Notes: generated by a model from the sequence alone, not told the origin. A stretch of DNA of 49,573 bases from an uncultured Clostridia bacterium (GCA_945947915.1 CAMEZQ010000012.1:1-49573), one strand, 5' to 3'. Counted from the stretch's first letter, positions 24,073 through 32,139 are shown. A program made the numbers and translations.

Positions 24073-24639
24073 ATGAATCATATCGATGCAATGGGCAAGG
24101 CCTGCCCCATGCCCGTTATCATGGCCAAGAAGGAACTGGCCAAGGGCGAAGGTTTCTCGATCTCGGTCGATAACGAGACCGCCGTCAACAATCTGACCCG
24201 TCTGGCCAACGCCATGGGCTGCACACTGGAAGTCAAGCACGGCGAAGGCGAGCATGTGCTGACCTTTGGCGCGCCTACCAAGTCGGGCGAGGAAGAGAGC
24301 GCCAGCGGCGCTTACGCCGTTTTCTTCAATAAGGAATCGGTGGGCACCGGCAACGATGAGCTGGGCTTCAACCTGGCTAAGATGATGCTCTATACCCTGA
24401 CCCAGACCGACAATGTCCCCGCCTATGTTCTGATGATGAACGGCGGCGCCAAGCTGGCCTGCAACGAAGAATGCGCCGCGCACCTCAACGCCCTGATCGA
24501 CAAGGGTACCACCGTCATGGTCTGCGGCACCTGCCTCAACTACTTTGGCATCGCCGATCAGTGCAAGGCCGGTATTGTCAGCAACATGTATGATATCCTG
24601 ACCGCCATGCAGCAGGTCTCCAAGGTCATCACAGCCTGA
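24073..24639 (+). CDS. yedF: sulfurtransferase-like selenium metabolism protein YedF
   Basis: A 188-residue two-domain protein. Residues 1-75 are a TusA-like domain with the motif GKACPMPV (C11 in CPxP), and residues about 85-188 are a DsrE-like domain with CGTCLNYFGI. This arrangement is that of TIGR03527 (selenium_YedF), found in genomes with selenium use. The exact reaction is unproven; TusA-like proteins carry persulfide or possibly selenide on the Cys. A ribosome site AAAGGAAG is present. No selD, selA or selenoprotein gene is in the window, so selenium use cannot be confirmed here. Confidence 0.9.
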   Translation: MNHIDAMGKACPMPVIMAKKELAKGEGFSISVDNETAVNNLTRLANAMGCTLEVKHGEGEHVLTFGAPTKSGEEESASGAYAVFFNKESVGTGNDELGFNLAKMMLYTLTQTDNVPAYVLMMNGGAKLACNEECAAHLNALIDKGTTVMVCGTCLNYFGIADQCKAGIVSNMYDILTAMQQVSKVITA

Positions 24640-24654
24640 TCCAACGGCTTCCCT

Positions 24655-24690
24655 GTCCCCTCCGCCAACCTGGAGGGGACTTTTTATTTT
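24655..24690 (+). terminator. terminator of yedF
   Basis: GTCCCCTCC (24655-24663) and GGAGGGGAC (24672-24680) form a perfect 9-bp stem followed by TTTTTATTTT. Confidence 0.92.
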
Positions 24691-24721
24691 GCAGTTTTTT
24701 TCCTTTACGCGAAAAAAACTG

Positions 24722-24750
24722 TTGACAAACGTATCTGTTTTGCATATAAT
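24722..24750 (+). promoter_or_regulatory. promoter of the tRNA-Gly pair
   Basis: TTGACA, 17-base spacer, TATAAT, ending 16 bases before the first tRNA. Confidence 0.92.
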
Positions 24751-24766
24751 AAATCATGTTGCTGAT

Positions 24767-24842
24767 GCGGATTTAGCTCATCTGGTAGAGCGCCACCTTG
24801 CCAAGGTGGAGGTAGCGAGTTCGAGCCTCGTAATCCGCTCCA
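24767..24842 (+). tRNA. tRNA-Gly (anticodon GCC), copy 1
   Basis: A 76-base tRNA including CCA. Acceptor GCGGATT pairs with AATCCGC; anticodon stem CCACC/GGTGG closes TTGCCAA, giving GCC, which reads GGC and GGT. The T arm has GTTCGAGCC. It is identical to the copy at 24880. Confidence 0.97.
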
Positions 24843-24879
24843 TTCAAAAACAGGTTCGCCTTTGGGCGGACCCTTATAT

Positions 24880-24955
24880 GCGGATTTAGCTCATCTGGTA
24901 GAGCGCCACCTTGCCAAGGTGGAGGTAGCGAGTTCGAGCCTCGTAATCCGCTCCA
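24880..24955 (+). tRNA. tRNA-Gly (anticodon GCC), copy 2
   Basis: Sequence identical to the first copy over all 76 bases. The 37-base spacer between them contains a GC hairpin without a T run, so the two are likely made as one precursor from the promoter at 24722. Confidence 0.97.
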
Positions 24956-24959
24956 GCAG

Positions 24960-24990
24960 AAAGATCAGCCTTTGGGCTGATCTTTTTTGT
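24960..24990 (+). terminator. terminator of the tRNA-Gly unit
   Basis: AAGATCAGCC (24961-24970) and GGCTGATCTT (24975-24984) pair perfectly around a four-base loop, followed by a T run to 24988. Confidence 0.92.
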
Positions 24991-25003
24991 TTATCCGGCA
25001 GGC

Positions 25004-25032
25004 TTGCTCTGTGCCATATCCTCTGATACAAT
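25004..25032 (+). promoter_or_regulatory. promoter of the radical SAM gene
   Basis: TTGCTC, 17-base spacer, TACAAT, about 60 bases before the start codon. Confidence 0.6.
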
Positions 25033-25094
25033 AGGTGCGGCCGATCTGACCATGCCCCAAAACATGCCCAAAAATGTGCCAAAAAGGAGCCGCC

Positions 25095-25937
25095 ATGAAA
25101 CGTTTCCGAAAAATCTATCTGGAGATCTCCAATCTCTGCAATCTGCAATGTGCTTTCTGCCCCGGCACACGCAGACCGCCCCGCGCCATGACGGCGGAAG
25201 AATTCCAAACGCTGCTGCCCCGGCTGCAGCCCTATACCGATTATCTCTATTTTCATCTGATGGGCGAGCCGCTCTGCCATCCCGAACTGGGCCTTTTTCT
25301 GCATCTGGCCGGACAGGCCGGTTTCCGCGTCATCCTCACCACCAACGGCACCCTGCTGCCGGCGCGGCAGGATCTTCTGTTGGGCAGCCCCGCGCTGCAC
25401 AAGGTCAACATCTCTCTCCATGCCTTTGAAGCCAATGATCTGCCCATCCCCTTTGAAGCGTATTTAGCCGGCTGTCTGGCGTTTGGACAGGCCGTCGCCG
25501 GACAAAAGCTGGTGGTCTATCGCCTTTGGAACGGCGGAGGGGCCGATGCGCGCAACCGTGAGATCCTGTCGGCACTGGAAAGCTGCTATCCGATGCCCTG
25601 GCAGCCCGGCAGGCAGGGCACACGCCTGGCCGACCGGATCTATCTGGAACACGGCGACAAATTTGACTGGCCCGATCTGGCGGCGCCCGAGCGCACGGGC
25701 GCCTTTTCCTGCTACGGTCTGCGGGATCAGATCGGCGTTCTCTGCGACGGCACCGTCGTCCCCTGCTGCCTCGACCATGAGGGCGACATCCCCCTGGGCA
25801 ATCTGTTCGAGCAATCGCTGGAGGAGATTCTGGCCACGCCCCGGGCACAGGCCATCTGCCGGGGCTTTTCCGATCAGCAGCCGGTCGAAGATCTCTGCCG
25901 CCGCTGTGGCTTTGCCCACGACCGCTTCAGCCGCTGA
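25095..25937 (+). CDS. radical SAM protein with SPASM-like C-terminal cysteines
   Basis: A 280-residue enzyme. The radical SAM cluster motif CNLQCAFC (C15, C19, C22) is near the N-terminus, followed by a glycine-rich FHLMGEPLCHP strand and TTNGTLL. The C-terminal part has CYGLRD, LCDGTVVPCCLD, GDIPLGNLFEQSLEEIL and CRRCGF, a SPASM-type auxiliary cluster arrangement. SPASM enzymes modify peptides, proteins or cofactors. The substrate is not clear: no small precursor peptide is visible nearby. AAGGAG precedes the ATG. A HEAT-like/YjbR gene follows after 52 bases and may be cotranscribed. Confidence 0.85.
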   Translation: MKRFRKIYLEISNLCNLQCAFCPGTRRPPRAMTAEEFQTLLPRLQPYTDYLYFHLMGEPLCHPELGLFLHLAGQAGFRVILTTNGTLLPARQDLLLGSPALHKVNISLHAFEANDLPIPFEAYLAGCLAFGQAVAGQKLVVYRLWNGGGADARNREILSALESCYPMPWQPGRQGTRLADRIYLEHGDKFDWPDLAAPERTGAFSCYGLRDQIGVLCDGTVVPCCLDHEGDIPLGNLFEQSLEEILATPRAQAICRGFSDQQPVEDLCRRCGFAHDRFSR

Positions 25938-25989
25938 CCTGCGTGGCTGTGTGACCGAATCATGATGAGCAGACAGGAGATTTGACCCT

Positions 25990-26856
25990 ATGCCGTATTC
26001 TCTTTCGATCCCCGAACTGTTGGAGGAACAGCTGACCGGCCGCGACAACAGCACCGCCTTCCGCGCCGCGCAGGCGCTGCTGGAGATCAGCCGCCAAAGC
26101 GATGCCTGCGCCGGTTTTCTGCCGCTTTTTACCGAGCTTCTGGACAGCCCCAGCGCACTGGCGCGCAGCCGCGGGCTGATGCTGACCGCCGCCAATTACC
26201 GTTACGCGCCGCCGGACCGGCAGGCAGCCCTGCTCTCCTGCTATCTGCGGCACATCGACGACCCCAAGCCCATCGCCGCCCGGCAGTGCATCGCCCATCT
26301 GCCGCTGATCTTTGAAAACTGTCCCGACGCCGTGCCGGCCATCCGCGCGGCACTGGAAACTGCCGACCTGTCGGCCCGGCCGGATTCCATGGCGCCGCTG
26401 CTGAAAAAAGATATACAGAAAACGCTTGCCATGCTGCCGGCCGTCTCGGTTTCCGCCCCGCGGGCAGACGCCGCACGCCGGTATCCCTGGCTGGAGGACT
26501 ATCTGAGCGCCATGCCCGGCGCCGTGCGCGATTACAAAGAGGAGTGGCAGTGGCACCGCTGGCAGGTGGGCGGCAAGATGTTTGCCGCCTTGTGCACGCC
26601 CGGCTCCCGGCACGCCGCAGCCTATGCCGGCCACCCTCTGCTCACCCTCAAATGCGAGCCGGAAACAGCCCTGTTTCTCCGGCAGCAGCACCCCGAGATC
26701 CTCCCCGGCTTTTATATGGACAAGCGCTGCTGGAACTCCCTGCTGCTGGACGGCGGCCTTTCCGAAGCGCTGGTGCGGGAGCTCTGCGACTGCTCCTATG
26801 GGCTGGTCTTTCAAAAGCTGACCAAAAAACTGCAGAAAGAGCTCCTGCAGCTCTGA
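25990..26856 (+). CDS. HEAT-like repeat domain fused to an MmcQ/YjbR domain
   Basis: A 288-residue protein in two parts. Residues 1-150 are predicted all-helical with repeated Ala/Leu-rich pairs of helices, like HEAT repeats. Residues 165-288 match the MmcQ/YjbR (DUF419) family, a double-wing fold: KEEWQWHRWQVGGKMFAAL, a strand with LTLKCEPETALFLRQQHP, and YMDKRCWNSLLLDGGLSEAL. YjbR-like proteins are usually stand-alone and about 120 residues; their function is not established, though DNA binding has been proposed. The ribosome site is AGGAG. It probably shares the radical SAM transcript. Confidence 0.75.
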   Translation: MPYSLSIPELLEEQLTGRDNSTAFRAAQALLEISRQSDACAGFLPLFTELLDSPSALARSRGLMLTAANYRYAPPDRQAALLSCYLRHIDDPKPIAARQCIAHLPLIFENCPDAVPAIRAALETADLSARPDSMAPLLKKDIQKTLAMLPAVSVSAPRADAARRYPWLEDYLSAMPGAVRDYKEEWQWHRWQVGGKMFAALCTPGSRHAAAYAGHPLLTLKCEPETALFLRQQHPEILPGFYMDKRCWNSLLLDGGLSEALVRELCDCSYGLVFQKLTKKLQKELLQL

Positions 26857-26893
26857 AAAAAATACCGCCGCAGTCCGTAAGAACTGCGGCGGC
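26856..26893 (-). terminator. terminator of the lipoprotein gene
   Basis: On the minus strand the stem CCGCCGCAGT/ACTGCGGCGG (10 bp, 26883-26892 with 26865-26874) is followed by TATTTTTTT. It lies after the stop of the minus-strand lipoprotein gene. Confidence 0.85.
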
Positions 26894-26912
26894 TCTGCAT
26901 TCTGCCGTCCGG

Positions 26913-28004
26913 CTACCACTCCACAAAAAGACCTTCTGCCTCCTGTTCCGAATAAAGCCAGGCTTCCCTGCCGTTCTGCTGCGCCGTGACGTCAAAAACA
27001 CAGGGATGCCCCTGCACAGACAGTACGATCCAGGAATAGATATCCCCTTCCACCATGCCGGTCAGCACGCTGTGCTCCACTCCGCAGTTTTCCAGCAGCA
27101 CGGAAGCCGCCAATACAAATCCCGACTGCGCGGCCTCCCCTTCCGCCAGGGCGCCGTACGCGGTATAAACGCTGCTTTTGCGCTGGCCGCCCAGCGTTTC
27201 GTTGATGACGCGGCTGGCATTGTTGTCGTAAACGATATGCTCCAGAAGCCACAGCCGGATCTCTTCCAGCTGCTGCTCTTCCGGCAGGGAAAGAAGGCTT
27301 TCAGACAGTGTTTCCGCGTGTGCGCGCACCTTTTCCGCGCGCGCCTGTTTTTCATCGTTGTCAAACAGATAGACCGGACACATTTCCAGAATGCAGTCGT
27401 CCCGCCCTTCCGGATAAAAATCCACCGATACATAATCGAGGCCCTGCGCATCGGCGCCGCAATTCATCCAGGCCGAATAGATCTCCTGGTGAATGGTGCT
27501 GTTCAGACGCAGGCCGTCGGCCACCTGAAAAACCCCCTGGCTCTCCCTGTGGCGCAGCATCTGCACGATACGGCTCTGGAGGTCGTATTCACTGTTGATC
27601 TGGACGACGCTGCGCAGCGTTTCCACCGGGCGCTTATACTGAATGGATACCGAAAGCTCCTGATAGGTCAGCACCCGTGCCTGGTCGACGCTGATGGACA
27701 GCACGCCGTAGATGCCCAGCGGCTCTTCCAGGGTGATCTCCTGAATGACGCTCTTGAGGTCGCTGTCCAGGTCGCCGCTGTAGGACCCGATGCGGAACAC
27801 GTCTTCCGCCACCCCCAGGCTGACCATGTTGAGGATGGCCCCGCGCAGGGTATAATATCCGCTGATGTCGCTGTCCCCGCCGGAAGCCGCGTGCGCCGGC
27901 TCTTTTTCGTTGTGGACTGCTTCGGTGTAATATTCTCCTTCGCCGCCGCAGCCGGTCAGCAGCGCCAGGCTCAGAGCAAAGGCCAGCAAACTTGTCTTTT
28001 TCAT
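26913..28004 (-). CDS. lipoprotein with a degenerate transglutaminase-like domain
   Basis: A 363-residue exported lipoprotein: signal peptide with lipobox LLTG-C (C19). The central part (about 45-240) matches no family I recognise. From about residue 245 the pattern follows a transglutaminase-like fold: the helix LWLLEHIVYDNNA, then AAQSGFVLAASVLLENCGVE, and GDIYSWIVLSVQGHPCVFDVT. At the places where active enzymes have Cys-His-Asp I see Ser294, Tyr323 (before S-W) and Asp338, so catalysis is doubtful and a binding or structural role is likelier. I start at the ATG at 28004 (AGGAGA upstream); an in-frame ATG at 28025 lacks a ribosome site. Monocistronic, with its own promoter and terminator. 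Confidence 0.72.
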   Translation of the reverse strand: MKKTSLLAFALSLALLTGCGGEGEYYTEAVHNEKEPAHAASGGDSDISGYYTLRGAILNMVSLGVAEDVFRIGSYSGDLDSDLKSVIQEITLEEPLGIYGVLSISVDQARVLTYQELSVSIQYKRPVETLRSVVQINSEYDLQSRIVQMLRHRESQGVFQVADGLRLNSTIHQEIYSAWMNCGADAQGLDYVSVDFYPEGRDDCILEMCPVYLFDNDEKQARAEKVRAHAETLSESLLSLPEEQQLEEIRLWLLEHIVYDNNASRVINETLGGQRKSSVYTAYGALAEGEAAQSGFVLAASVLLENCGVEHSVLTGMVEGDIYSWIVLSVQGHPCVFDVTAQQNGREAWLYSEQEAEGLFVEW

Positions 28005-28071
28005 ATCGTTCTCCTGCGAAAACACGCGCAGGCCGGCGTATCGGCGCCGGCCCGCTTTTTTTCCTGTAAGT

Positions 28072-28100
28072 ATTATAAATTCCCGGTGCTCTCACGTCAA
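28072..28100 (-). promoter_or_regulatory. lipoprotein gene promoter
   Basis: On the minus strand: TTGACG (28100-28095), 17 bases, TATAAT (28077-28072). Between it and the start codon is a strong GC hairpin (about 28029-28050) in the 5' untranslated region. Confidence 0.82.
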
Positions 28101-28108
28101 GTCGGGGA

Positions 28109-28137
28109 TTGATTTGCCGTCCGTTTGTGTTTATAAT
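28109..28137 (+). promoter_or_regulatory. trmB promoter
   Basis: TTGATT, 17-base spacer, TATAAT, back to back with the lipoprotein promoter. It leaves a leader of about 100 bases before trmB in which I recognise no known element. Confidence 0.8.
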
Positions 28138-28243
28138 AATGACTGCCAAAAGGCGGAGGCTGTCGGATCCCGCCGCGGCAGCGCGGTCCTGCGCCCGGAT
28201 ATACAGAGATATTTAGAATTTTTTAGAATAAATGGTGAAAACT

Positions 28244-28888
28244 ATGCGAATGCGAAAGAAAAAGAACCTGGATGCCCGTATGGAACAGGTTTCCGGCCTC
28301 AATGTACAGACCCCGGCGGCCAACAAGGGCAGCTGGCGCGCCGTCTTCGGTGCGCCCGAAGACGCCCAGCTGCATCTGGAGATCGGCTGCGGCAAGGGCG
28401 ACTTTGTCGTGGGCAGCGCCAGCCGCCACCCCGAGATCTTCTACGTTGCCGTCGAGCGGGAGCCCAACGTTCTGCTGATGGCCATGGAAAAGGCCCAGGC
28501 CGCCGGCCTGCGCAACGTCCTGTTCATCGACGCCGACGCCGCCACCCTGGGCGATGTTTTCGGCAAGGACGAGATCGACTGCATCTATCTCAACTTTTCC
28601 GATCCCTGGCCGCCCAAAAAGCGCCACAAGCGCCGCCTGACCCATGAAAACTATCTGCGCGTCTACGACGGCTTTCTCAAGCCGGGCGGCGAGATCCAGC
28701 AAAAGACCGACAATACCGGCCTTTTCGAGTTTTCTCTCTGCAGTTTTTCCCAGTTTGGCTATACGCTGTACGACGTCACCTTTGATCTGCACGCCACCGA
28801 TTTCGACAATATCACCACCGAATACGAGCGCAATTTCGCCGCCCAGGGCATGAAGATCTATCGGTGCGTCGCCAAAAAGGCCAAATGA
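28244..28888 (+). CDS. trmB: tRNA (guanine-N7-)-methyltransferase TrmB
   Basis: A 214-residue enzyme that makes m7G46 in tRNA. The SAM-binding motif EIGCGKGDF, the VEREPNVLL segment, and the TrmB signature YLNFSDPWPPKKRHKRRL are clear; the C-terminus has TEYERNF, typical of the family. I start at MRMRKKK (28244) because family members begin MRxR and a GGTGA site stands five bases upstream; an ATG at 28232 is possible and would add four residues. Confidence 0.96.
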   Translation: MRMRKKKNLDARMEQVSGLNVQTPAANKGSWRAVFGAPEDAQLHLEIGCGKGDFVVGSASRHPEIFYVAVEREPNVLLMAMEKAQAAGLRNVLFIDADAATLGDVFGKDEIDCIYLNFSDPWPPKKRHKRRLTHENYLRVYDGFLKPGGEIQQKTDNTGLFEFSLCSFSQFGYTLYDVTFDLHATDFDNITTEYERNFAAQGMKIYRCVAKKAK

Positions 28889-28910
28889 GCATATCTCTCT
28901 GATCTGAAGC

Positions 28911-28957
28911 GACCCGCCGCATCCGTTTTTTCCGGAATGCGGCGGGTCTGTTTTTTT
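28911..28957 (+). terminator. terminator of trmB
   Basis: GACCCGCCGCAT (28911-28922) and ATGCGGCGGGTC (28937-28948) pair over 12 bp, followed by seven T. It separates trmB from the convergent phosphoesterase gene. Confidence 0.92.
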
Positions 28958-29495
28958 ATTCGCCCCGGCGGAACGGGCGGTTATTCTCGATCAGCTCCTC
29001 CAGCGTGACCGGCCGGTAGCCGTTGACCTCCACACCGGCGTTGAGGGCGTTTTCCATCCCGGACAGCATGGGCCAGAAGCTGTCGTACCGGTTGCCGTGG
29101 ATATGGCCGTAGACCAGCAGACCGTCCCGGCTGCTTTCGGTCCAGCACATCATGGGATAATGGCAGAGGGTCACGGTTCTTCCCGCAAGCTCGATGACCT
29201 CCATATGCTCGATGGATTCAAACCAGAAGGCCGGCGAAGTCTCCTTCATCCAGATGGGGTCGTGGTTGCCGATGATCAGATGCTTGCGCCCAGGCAGACG
29301 GCAGAGATACCGCTCCGGCTCGGGGCAGAAGAACATCAGATCGCCGACGATATAAACATCGTCTTTCTCGGTCACCCGTGCCTGCCAGTTGGCGATCAGC
29401 GCTTCGTCCATGGCCTCCAGGCTGTTGAAGGGCCGCTTGCAGGAGGCGATGATATTTTTATGTCCAAAATGGCAATCGGCGATGAAATAGGTCAT
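28956..29495 (-). CDS. calcineurin-like metallophosphoesterase
   Basis: A 179-residue phosphoesterase. The metal-binding motifs come in order: IADCHFGH near the N-terminus, VGDLMF, IGNHD, CHYPM and GHIHGN. This compact form (first motif D-x-H-F-G-H, length about 170-180) is common in bacteria and phages; the substrate is unknown. It overlaps the D-aminoacylase gene upstream by four bases, so the two are cotranscribed. Confidence 0.9.
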   Translation of the reverse strand: MTYFIADCHFGHKNIIASCKRPFNSLEAMDEALIANWQARVTEKDDVYIVGDLMFFCPEPERYLCRLPGRKHLIIGNHDPIWMKETSPAFWFESIEHMEVIELAGRTVTLCHYPMMCWTESSRDGLLVYGHIHGNRYDSFWPMLSGMENALNAGVEVNGYRPVTLEELIENNRPFRRGE

Positions 29496-31105
29496 GCTCT
29501 GCTGCTCCCGCGCTTGATGACCCGGCCGTTCTTCACGCCTGTAAATGTATTATCCTTTACAGCGATTTTTCCGTTGACGATCACATAATCGATGCCCTCG
29601 TTCTTCCGGTAGGGGCAGATGTAGTCGGAATTGGCCTTGAGGTGCGGATAATCCAGCACGCAGATATCGGCATTCCAGCCCTCGCGGAGCTGGCCGACAT
29701 TGGGCAGATGGGCCACCTCCGCCGGCAGGCCGGTCATGCGGTGGATGGCCGTTTCCACGTCCATCAGGTCGTGGTCGCGGATCAGCTCCAGACGGCGCAC
29801 CATGGTGGACATGCCTCTCGGATGGCCGCCGGCCGGCTTGTCGCGGTCGGGATGGCCCTGTACGTCGGAGGCATCACAGCCCACCATGACCCGGGGATGG
29901 GCCAGGATGCGCAGCATATCGCTCTCATTCTGCGAGAAGTAGATGGCCTGGACGACGCCGTTGTTGGCGATCAGCATATCGCAGATGACGTCAAAGGGCG
30001 CCTTGCCCTCGCTTTCGGCGATCTCCGCCACATACCGGCCCTCATACTGGGGCGTATAGTAGGCCGACGAGATCAGGATCCCGCCGTAGCCGGCGCCGTA
30101 AATATTGCTCTCGAAGGTCTCGTAATCCTCGAAAACGGCCCGTTCCATGGCCTTGCGCAGCGCGGGATCCCGCATGCGTTCCACCAGCTTGTCGTTGCCG
30201 CCTTCGGCGAACTGGGGCGGGATCTGGCTGATGAGGGGCGCCGAGCTGGCCAGATAGGGATACTGCTCGGCCCAGACGGTGACGCCGCGGGCGTTGCTCT
30301 CGTCGATGAGCCGCAGCATATCCCGGGAAGCACCTTCATACTGCTTTCCCTTGATCTTGAGGTGGGAGATGATGACCGGAATGCCCGACTGCTCGCCGAT
30401 GGAAATGGCCTCCCGCATGGCGTCCAGCACATGCAGGCCCTCGCCGCGGATATGGGAGGCGTAATTGCCGCCGTAGCTGTGGGCGACTTTGGCCAGCTCC
30501 ACCAGCTCCCGGGTGCCGGCGTAAATGGACGGCGCATAGACCAGGCCGGTGGTAAAGCCCAAAAAGCCGGCCTCCATGGCTTCGGCCATCAGCGCCTTCA
30601 TCTGTTCGGTCTCCTCCGGGTCGGCGTCGCCCATGCGGAAGCCCATGACGGCGCCGCGGATATTGCCCTGGGATGCGTAAAAGGCCATATTGGTGCCCAG
30701 TTCCATCCGGGAAACGGCCTCCATAAAGCTGCCGAAGGTGGCACACTTTTCTTCCAGCTCCCGCACCTTCTCCGGGCCGTATTTCTGCCGGACGCCCTCG
30801 AAGAGATTGGGATAGGCCGGCACCGGCCCGGTGCCGCACTGGCCCGTGATCTGGGTCGTGATGCCCTGCTCCAGCATATTCCAGCCGTCCGGCCCCAGCA
30901 GAACGCCGCTGTCGGAATGGCTGTGGCTGTCGATAAGTCCGGGCGTCACCAGCCGCCCGGCAGCGTCGATGACCGTCTGGGCCGGCTCGTCGATATGGGG
31001 CGCGATGCGGGCGATGCGCCCGTCCAGGACGGCCAGATCGGCATCATAGGCCGGCTGGCCGGAACCGTCGACGATGCGGCCGTTTTTGATGAGCAAATCA
31101 TACAT
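29492..31105 (-). CDS. D-aminoacylase / N-acyl-D-amino-acid deacylase-type amidohydrolase
   Basis: A 537-residue metal-dependent amidohydrolase. The N-terminus LIKNGRIVDGSGQPAYDADL and GLIDSHSHSDSG (metal ligands) are typical of the D-aminoacylase subgroup; GQCGTGP, HIRGEG, ISHLKIKGK, CDASDVQGH and HPRGMSTMVRR follow in order. These enzymes release free D-amino acids from N-acyl forms; related ones act on dihydropyrimidines or N-acyl-D-glutamate, so the exact substrate is open. Length is normal. GAGGA precedes the ATG. Use on D-amino acids from peptidoglycan turnover is inference. Confidence 0.9.
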   Translation of the reverse strand: MYDLLIKNGRIVDGSGQPAYDADLAVLDGRIARIAPHIDEPAQTVIDAAGRLVTPGLIDSHSHSDSGVLLGPDGWNMLEQGITTQITGQCGTGPVPAYPNLFEGVRQKYGPEKVRELEEKCATFGSFMEAVSRMELGTNMAFYASQGNIRGAVMGFRMGDADPEETEQMKALMAEAMEAGFLGFTTGLVYAPSIYAGTRELVELAKVAHSYGGNYASHIRGEGLHVLDAMREAISIGEQSGIPVIISHLKIKGKQYEGASRDMLRLIDESNARGVTVWAEQYPYLASSAPLISQIPPQFAEGGNDKLVERMRDPALRKAMERAVFEDYETFESNIYGAGYGGILISSAYYTPQYEGRYVAEIAESEGKAPFDVICDMLIANNGVVQAIYFSQNESDMLRILAHPRVMVGCDASDVQGHPDRDKPAGGHPRGMSTMVRRLELIRDHDLMDVETAIHRMTGLPAEVAHLPNVGQLREGWNADICVLDYPHLKANSDYICPYRKNEGIDYVIVNGKIAVKDNTFTGVKNGRVIKRGSSRA

Positions 31106-31146
31106 AGTTGTTTCCTCCTTTGATGAAATCTGTCGGCTGCCGAAAG

Positions 31147-31178
31147 CAAAAGCGCAGAGGCACAGCCCCTGCGCTTTG
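31147..31178 (-). terminator. probable terminator of ribU
   Basis: AAAGCGCAG and CTGCGCTTT form a 9-bp stem (31149-31157 with 31169-31177). On the minus strand it is followed only by a short T-rich stretch, so it may be leaky and let ribU transcription run into the D-aminoacylase gene. Confidence 0.55.
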
Positions 31179-31241
31179 TATTACCGGCCTCCGATGGGGC
31201 TGGATCGATGCGATGTATGAAAGGTCTGCCGGTGGGGGATC

Positions 31242-31832
31242 TTATCTGCCCCGCAGGATCGGCGCGATCTTTTTATAGATCAAAAAGGTGACTGCGGTGA
31301 CCAGCATGCCCTTCACGAAGGTAAACGGCATATTGAACAGGATCAGCGCTTTCCACAGATTGTCGATCCCACTGTAAATGGCCTGATAGGCGGCAATGAT
31401 CCCCTCCATGGGCATAAAAGCCGTATAGACCGGATATACAATGTAATAATTGGAAAAAACACTGACGACGGCCATGCACACGGCGCCGGCCAGCGCACCG
31501 ATAAAGGCGCCTCTGCGTGTCTTGCTGCGCTGGTACATCCATCCGGCCACACCGGTGAAGACGGCACCCAGCATAAAATTGGAAAGCTCGCCCACACCGC
31601 CCGTCGAGGTGACGAAGAGGTGCAGCAGGTTCTTGACCAGGCAAACAGCAACGCCCGATACGGGACCCAGCGCAAAGGCGCCTACGAGCGCCGGCAATTC
31701 GGAAAGATCCATCTTGATAAAGCCGGGCATAAACGGAACGCTGAAGTCAAAGAGCATCAGCACGAAAGACACGGCCGCCAGCATGGCGATGACAGCCATG
31801 CTTCTCGCAGTCAACTTATTCTTTTGTTTCAT
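31242..31832 (-). CDS. ribU: riboflavin ECF transporter substrate-binding subunit RibU
   Basis: A 196-residue membrane protein with six predicted helices. The segments FIKMDLSELPALVGAFALGP, LVKNLLHLFVTSTGGVGELSNF and the C-terminal NMPFTFVKGMLV are typical of RibU. It binds riboflavin outside and works with the shared EcfAA'T energising module, which is not in this window. The FMN riboswitch directly upstream confirms the substrate. Confidence 0.95.
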   Translation of the reverse strand: MKQKNKLTARSMAVIAMLAAVSFVLMLFDFSVPFMPGFIKMDLSELPALVGAFALGPVSGVAVCLVKNLLHLFVTSTGGVGELSNFMLGAVFTGVAGWMYQRSKTRRGAFIGALAGAVCMAVVSVFSNYYIVYPVYTAFMPMEGIIAAYQAIYSGIDNLWKALILFNMPFTFVKGMLVTAVTFLIYKKIAPILRGR

Positions 31833-31878
31833 GTTTCTCCTTACGAGATATGAGTTGGATTTAGCTTGCGCTTTTCAT

Positions 31879-31983
31879 ATCTTCTTTCATCCGGACTGTA
31901 ACCGTTGGTTTCGGAGTTGCACCGAATCAGCTTGCGCGTGCGGACTGTACCGCCAGTCGAGGATCTCACTCTGCCCTGAAGAT
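31879..31983 (-). promoter_or_regulatory. FMN riboswitch (RFN element)
   Basis: On the minus strand the P1 arms ATCTTC and GAAGAT enclose the conserved RFN blocks in order: AGGGCAGAGTGAGATCC, GACTGGCGGTACAGTCCGC, GGTGCAACTCCGAAACC, and ACAGTCCGGATGAAAG. About 46 bases separate it from the ribU ATG, with no clear terminator, so control is likely at ribosome access. FMN binding would turn ribU off. Confidence 0.96.
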
Positions 31984-32074
31984 TGAACGCCTTTCCCGGG
32001 GTTGGGGGAGAAAGGCTCACGCTGCCTCCTTTCTTTACAGATTGCCTTCCGGCATAATGCCGGAATACAGCTAT

Positions 32075-32103
32075 ATTATATACCGCCGCACTGCTTTTGT
32101 AAA
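32075..32103 (-). promoter_or_regulatory. ribU promoter
   Basis: On the minus strand: TTTACA (32103-32098), 17 bases, TATAAT (32080-32075). It gives a leader with a small hairpin before the RFN element. Confidence 0.82.
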
Positions 32104-32111
32104 GTTTTAAG

Positions 32112-32139
32112 TTGTAATCCCGTCAACCTGTGATACAAT
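32112..32139 (+). promoter_or_regulatory. promoter of the deacetylase gene
   Basis: TTGTAA, 16-base spacer, TACAAT, 23 bases before the ATG. It is divergent from the ribU promoter. Confidence 0.6.

Noticed and set aside
24843..24879. Hairpin between the two tRNA-Gly genes as a terminator
   Set aside because: No T run follows, and the second tRNA has no promoter of its own, so read-through is needed.
28027..28056. GC hairpin followed by eight T on the plus strand near the lipoprotein start
   Set aside because: No plus-strand transcript ends there; it lies in the 5' untranslated region of the minus-strand lipoprotein mRNA and upstream of the trmB promoter. Likely chance or a 5' stabilising hairpin.
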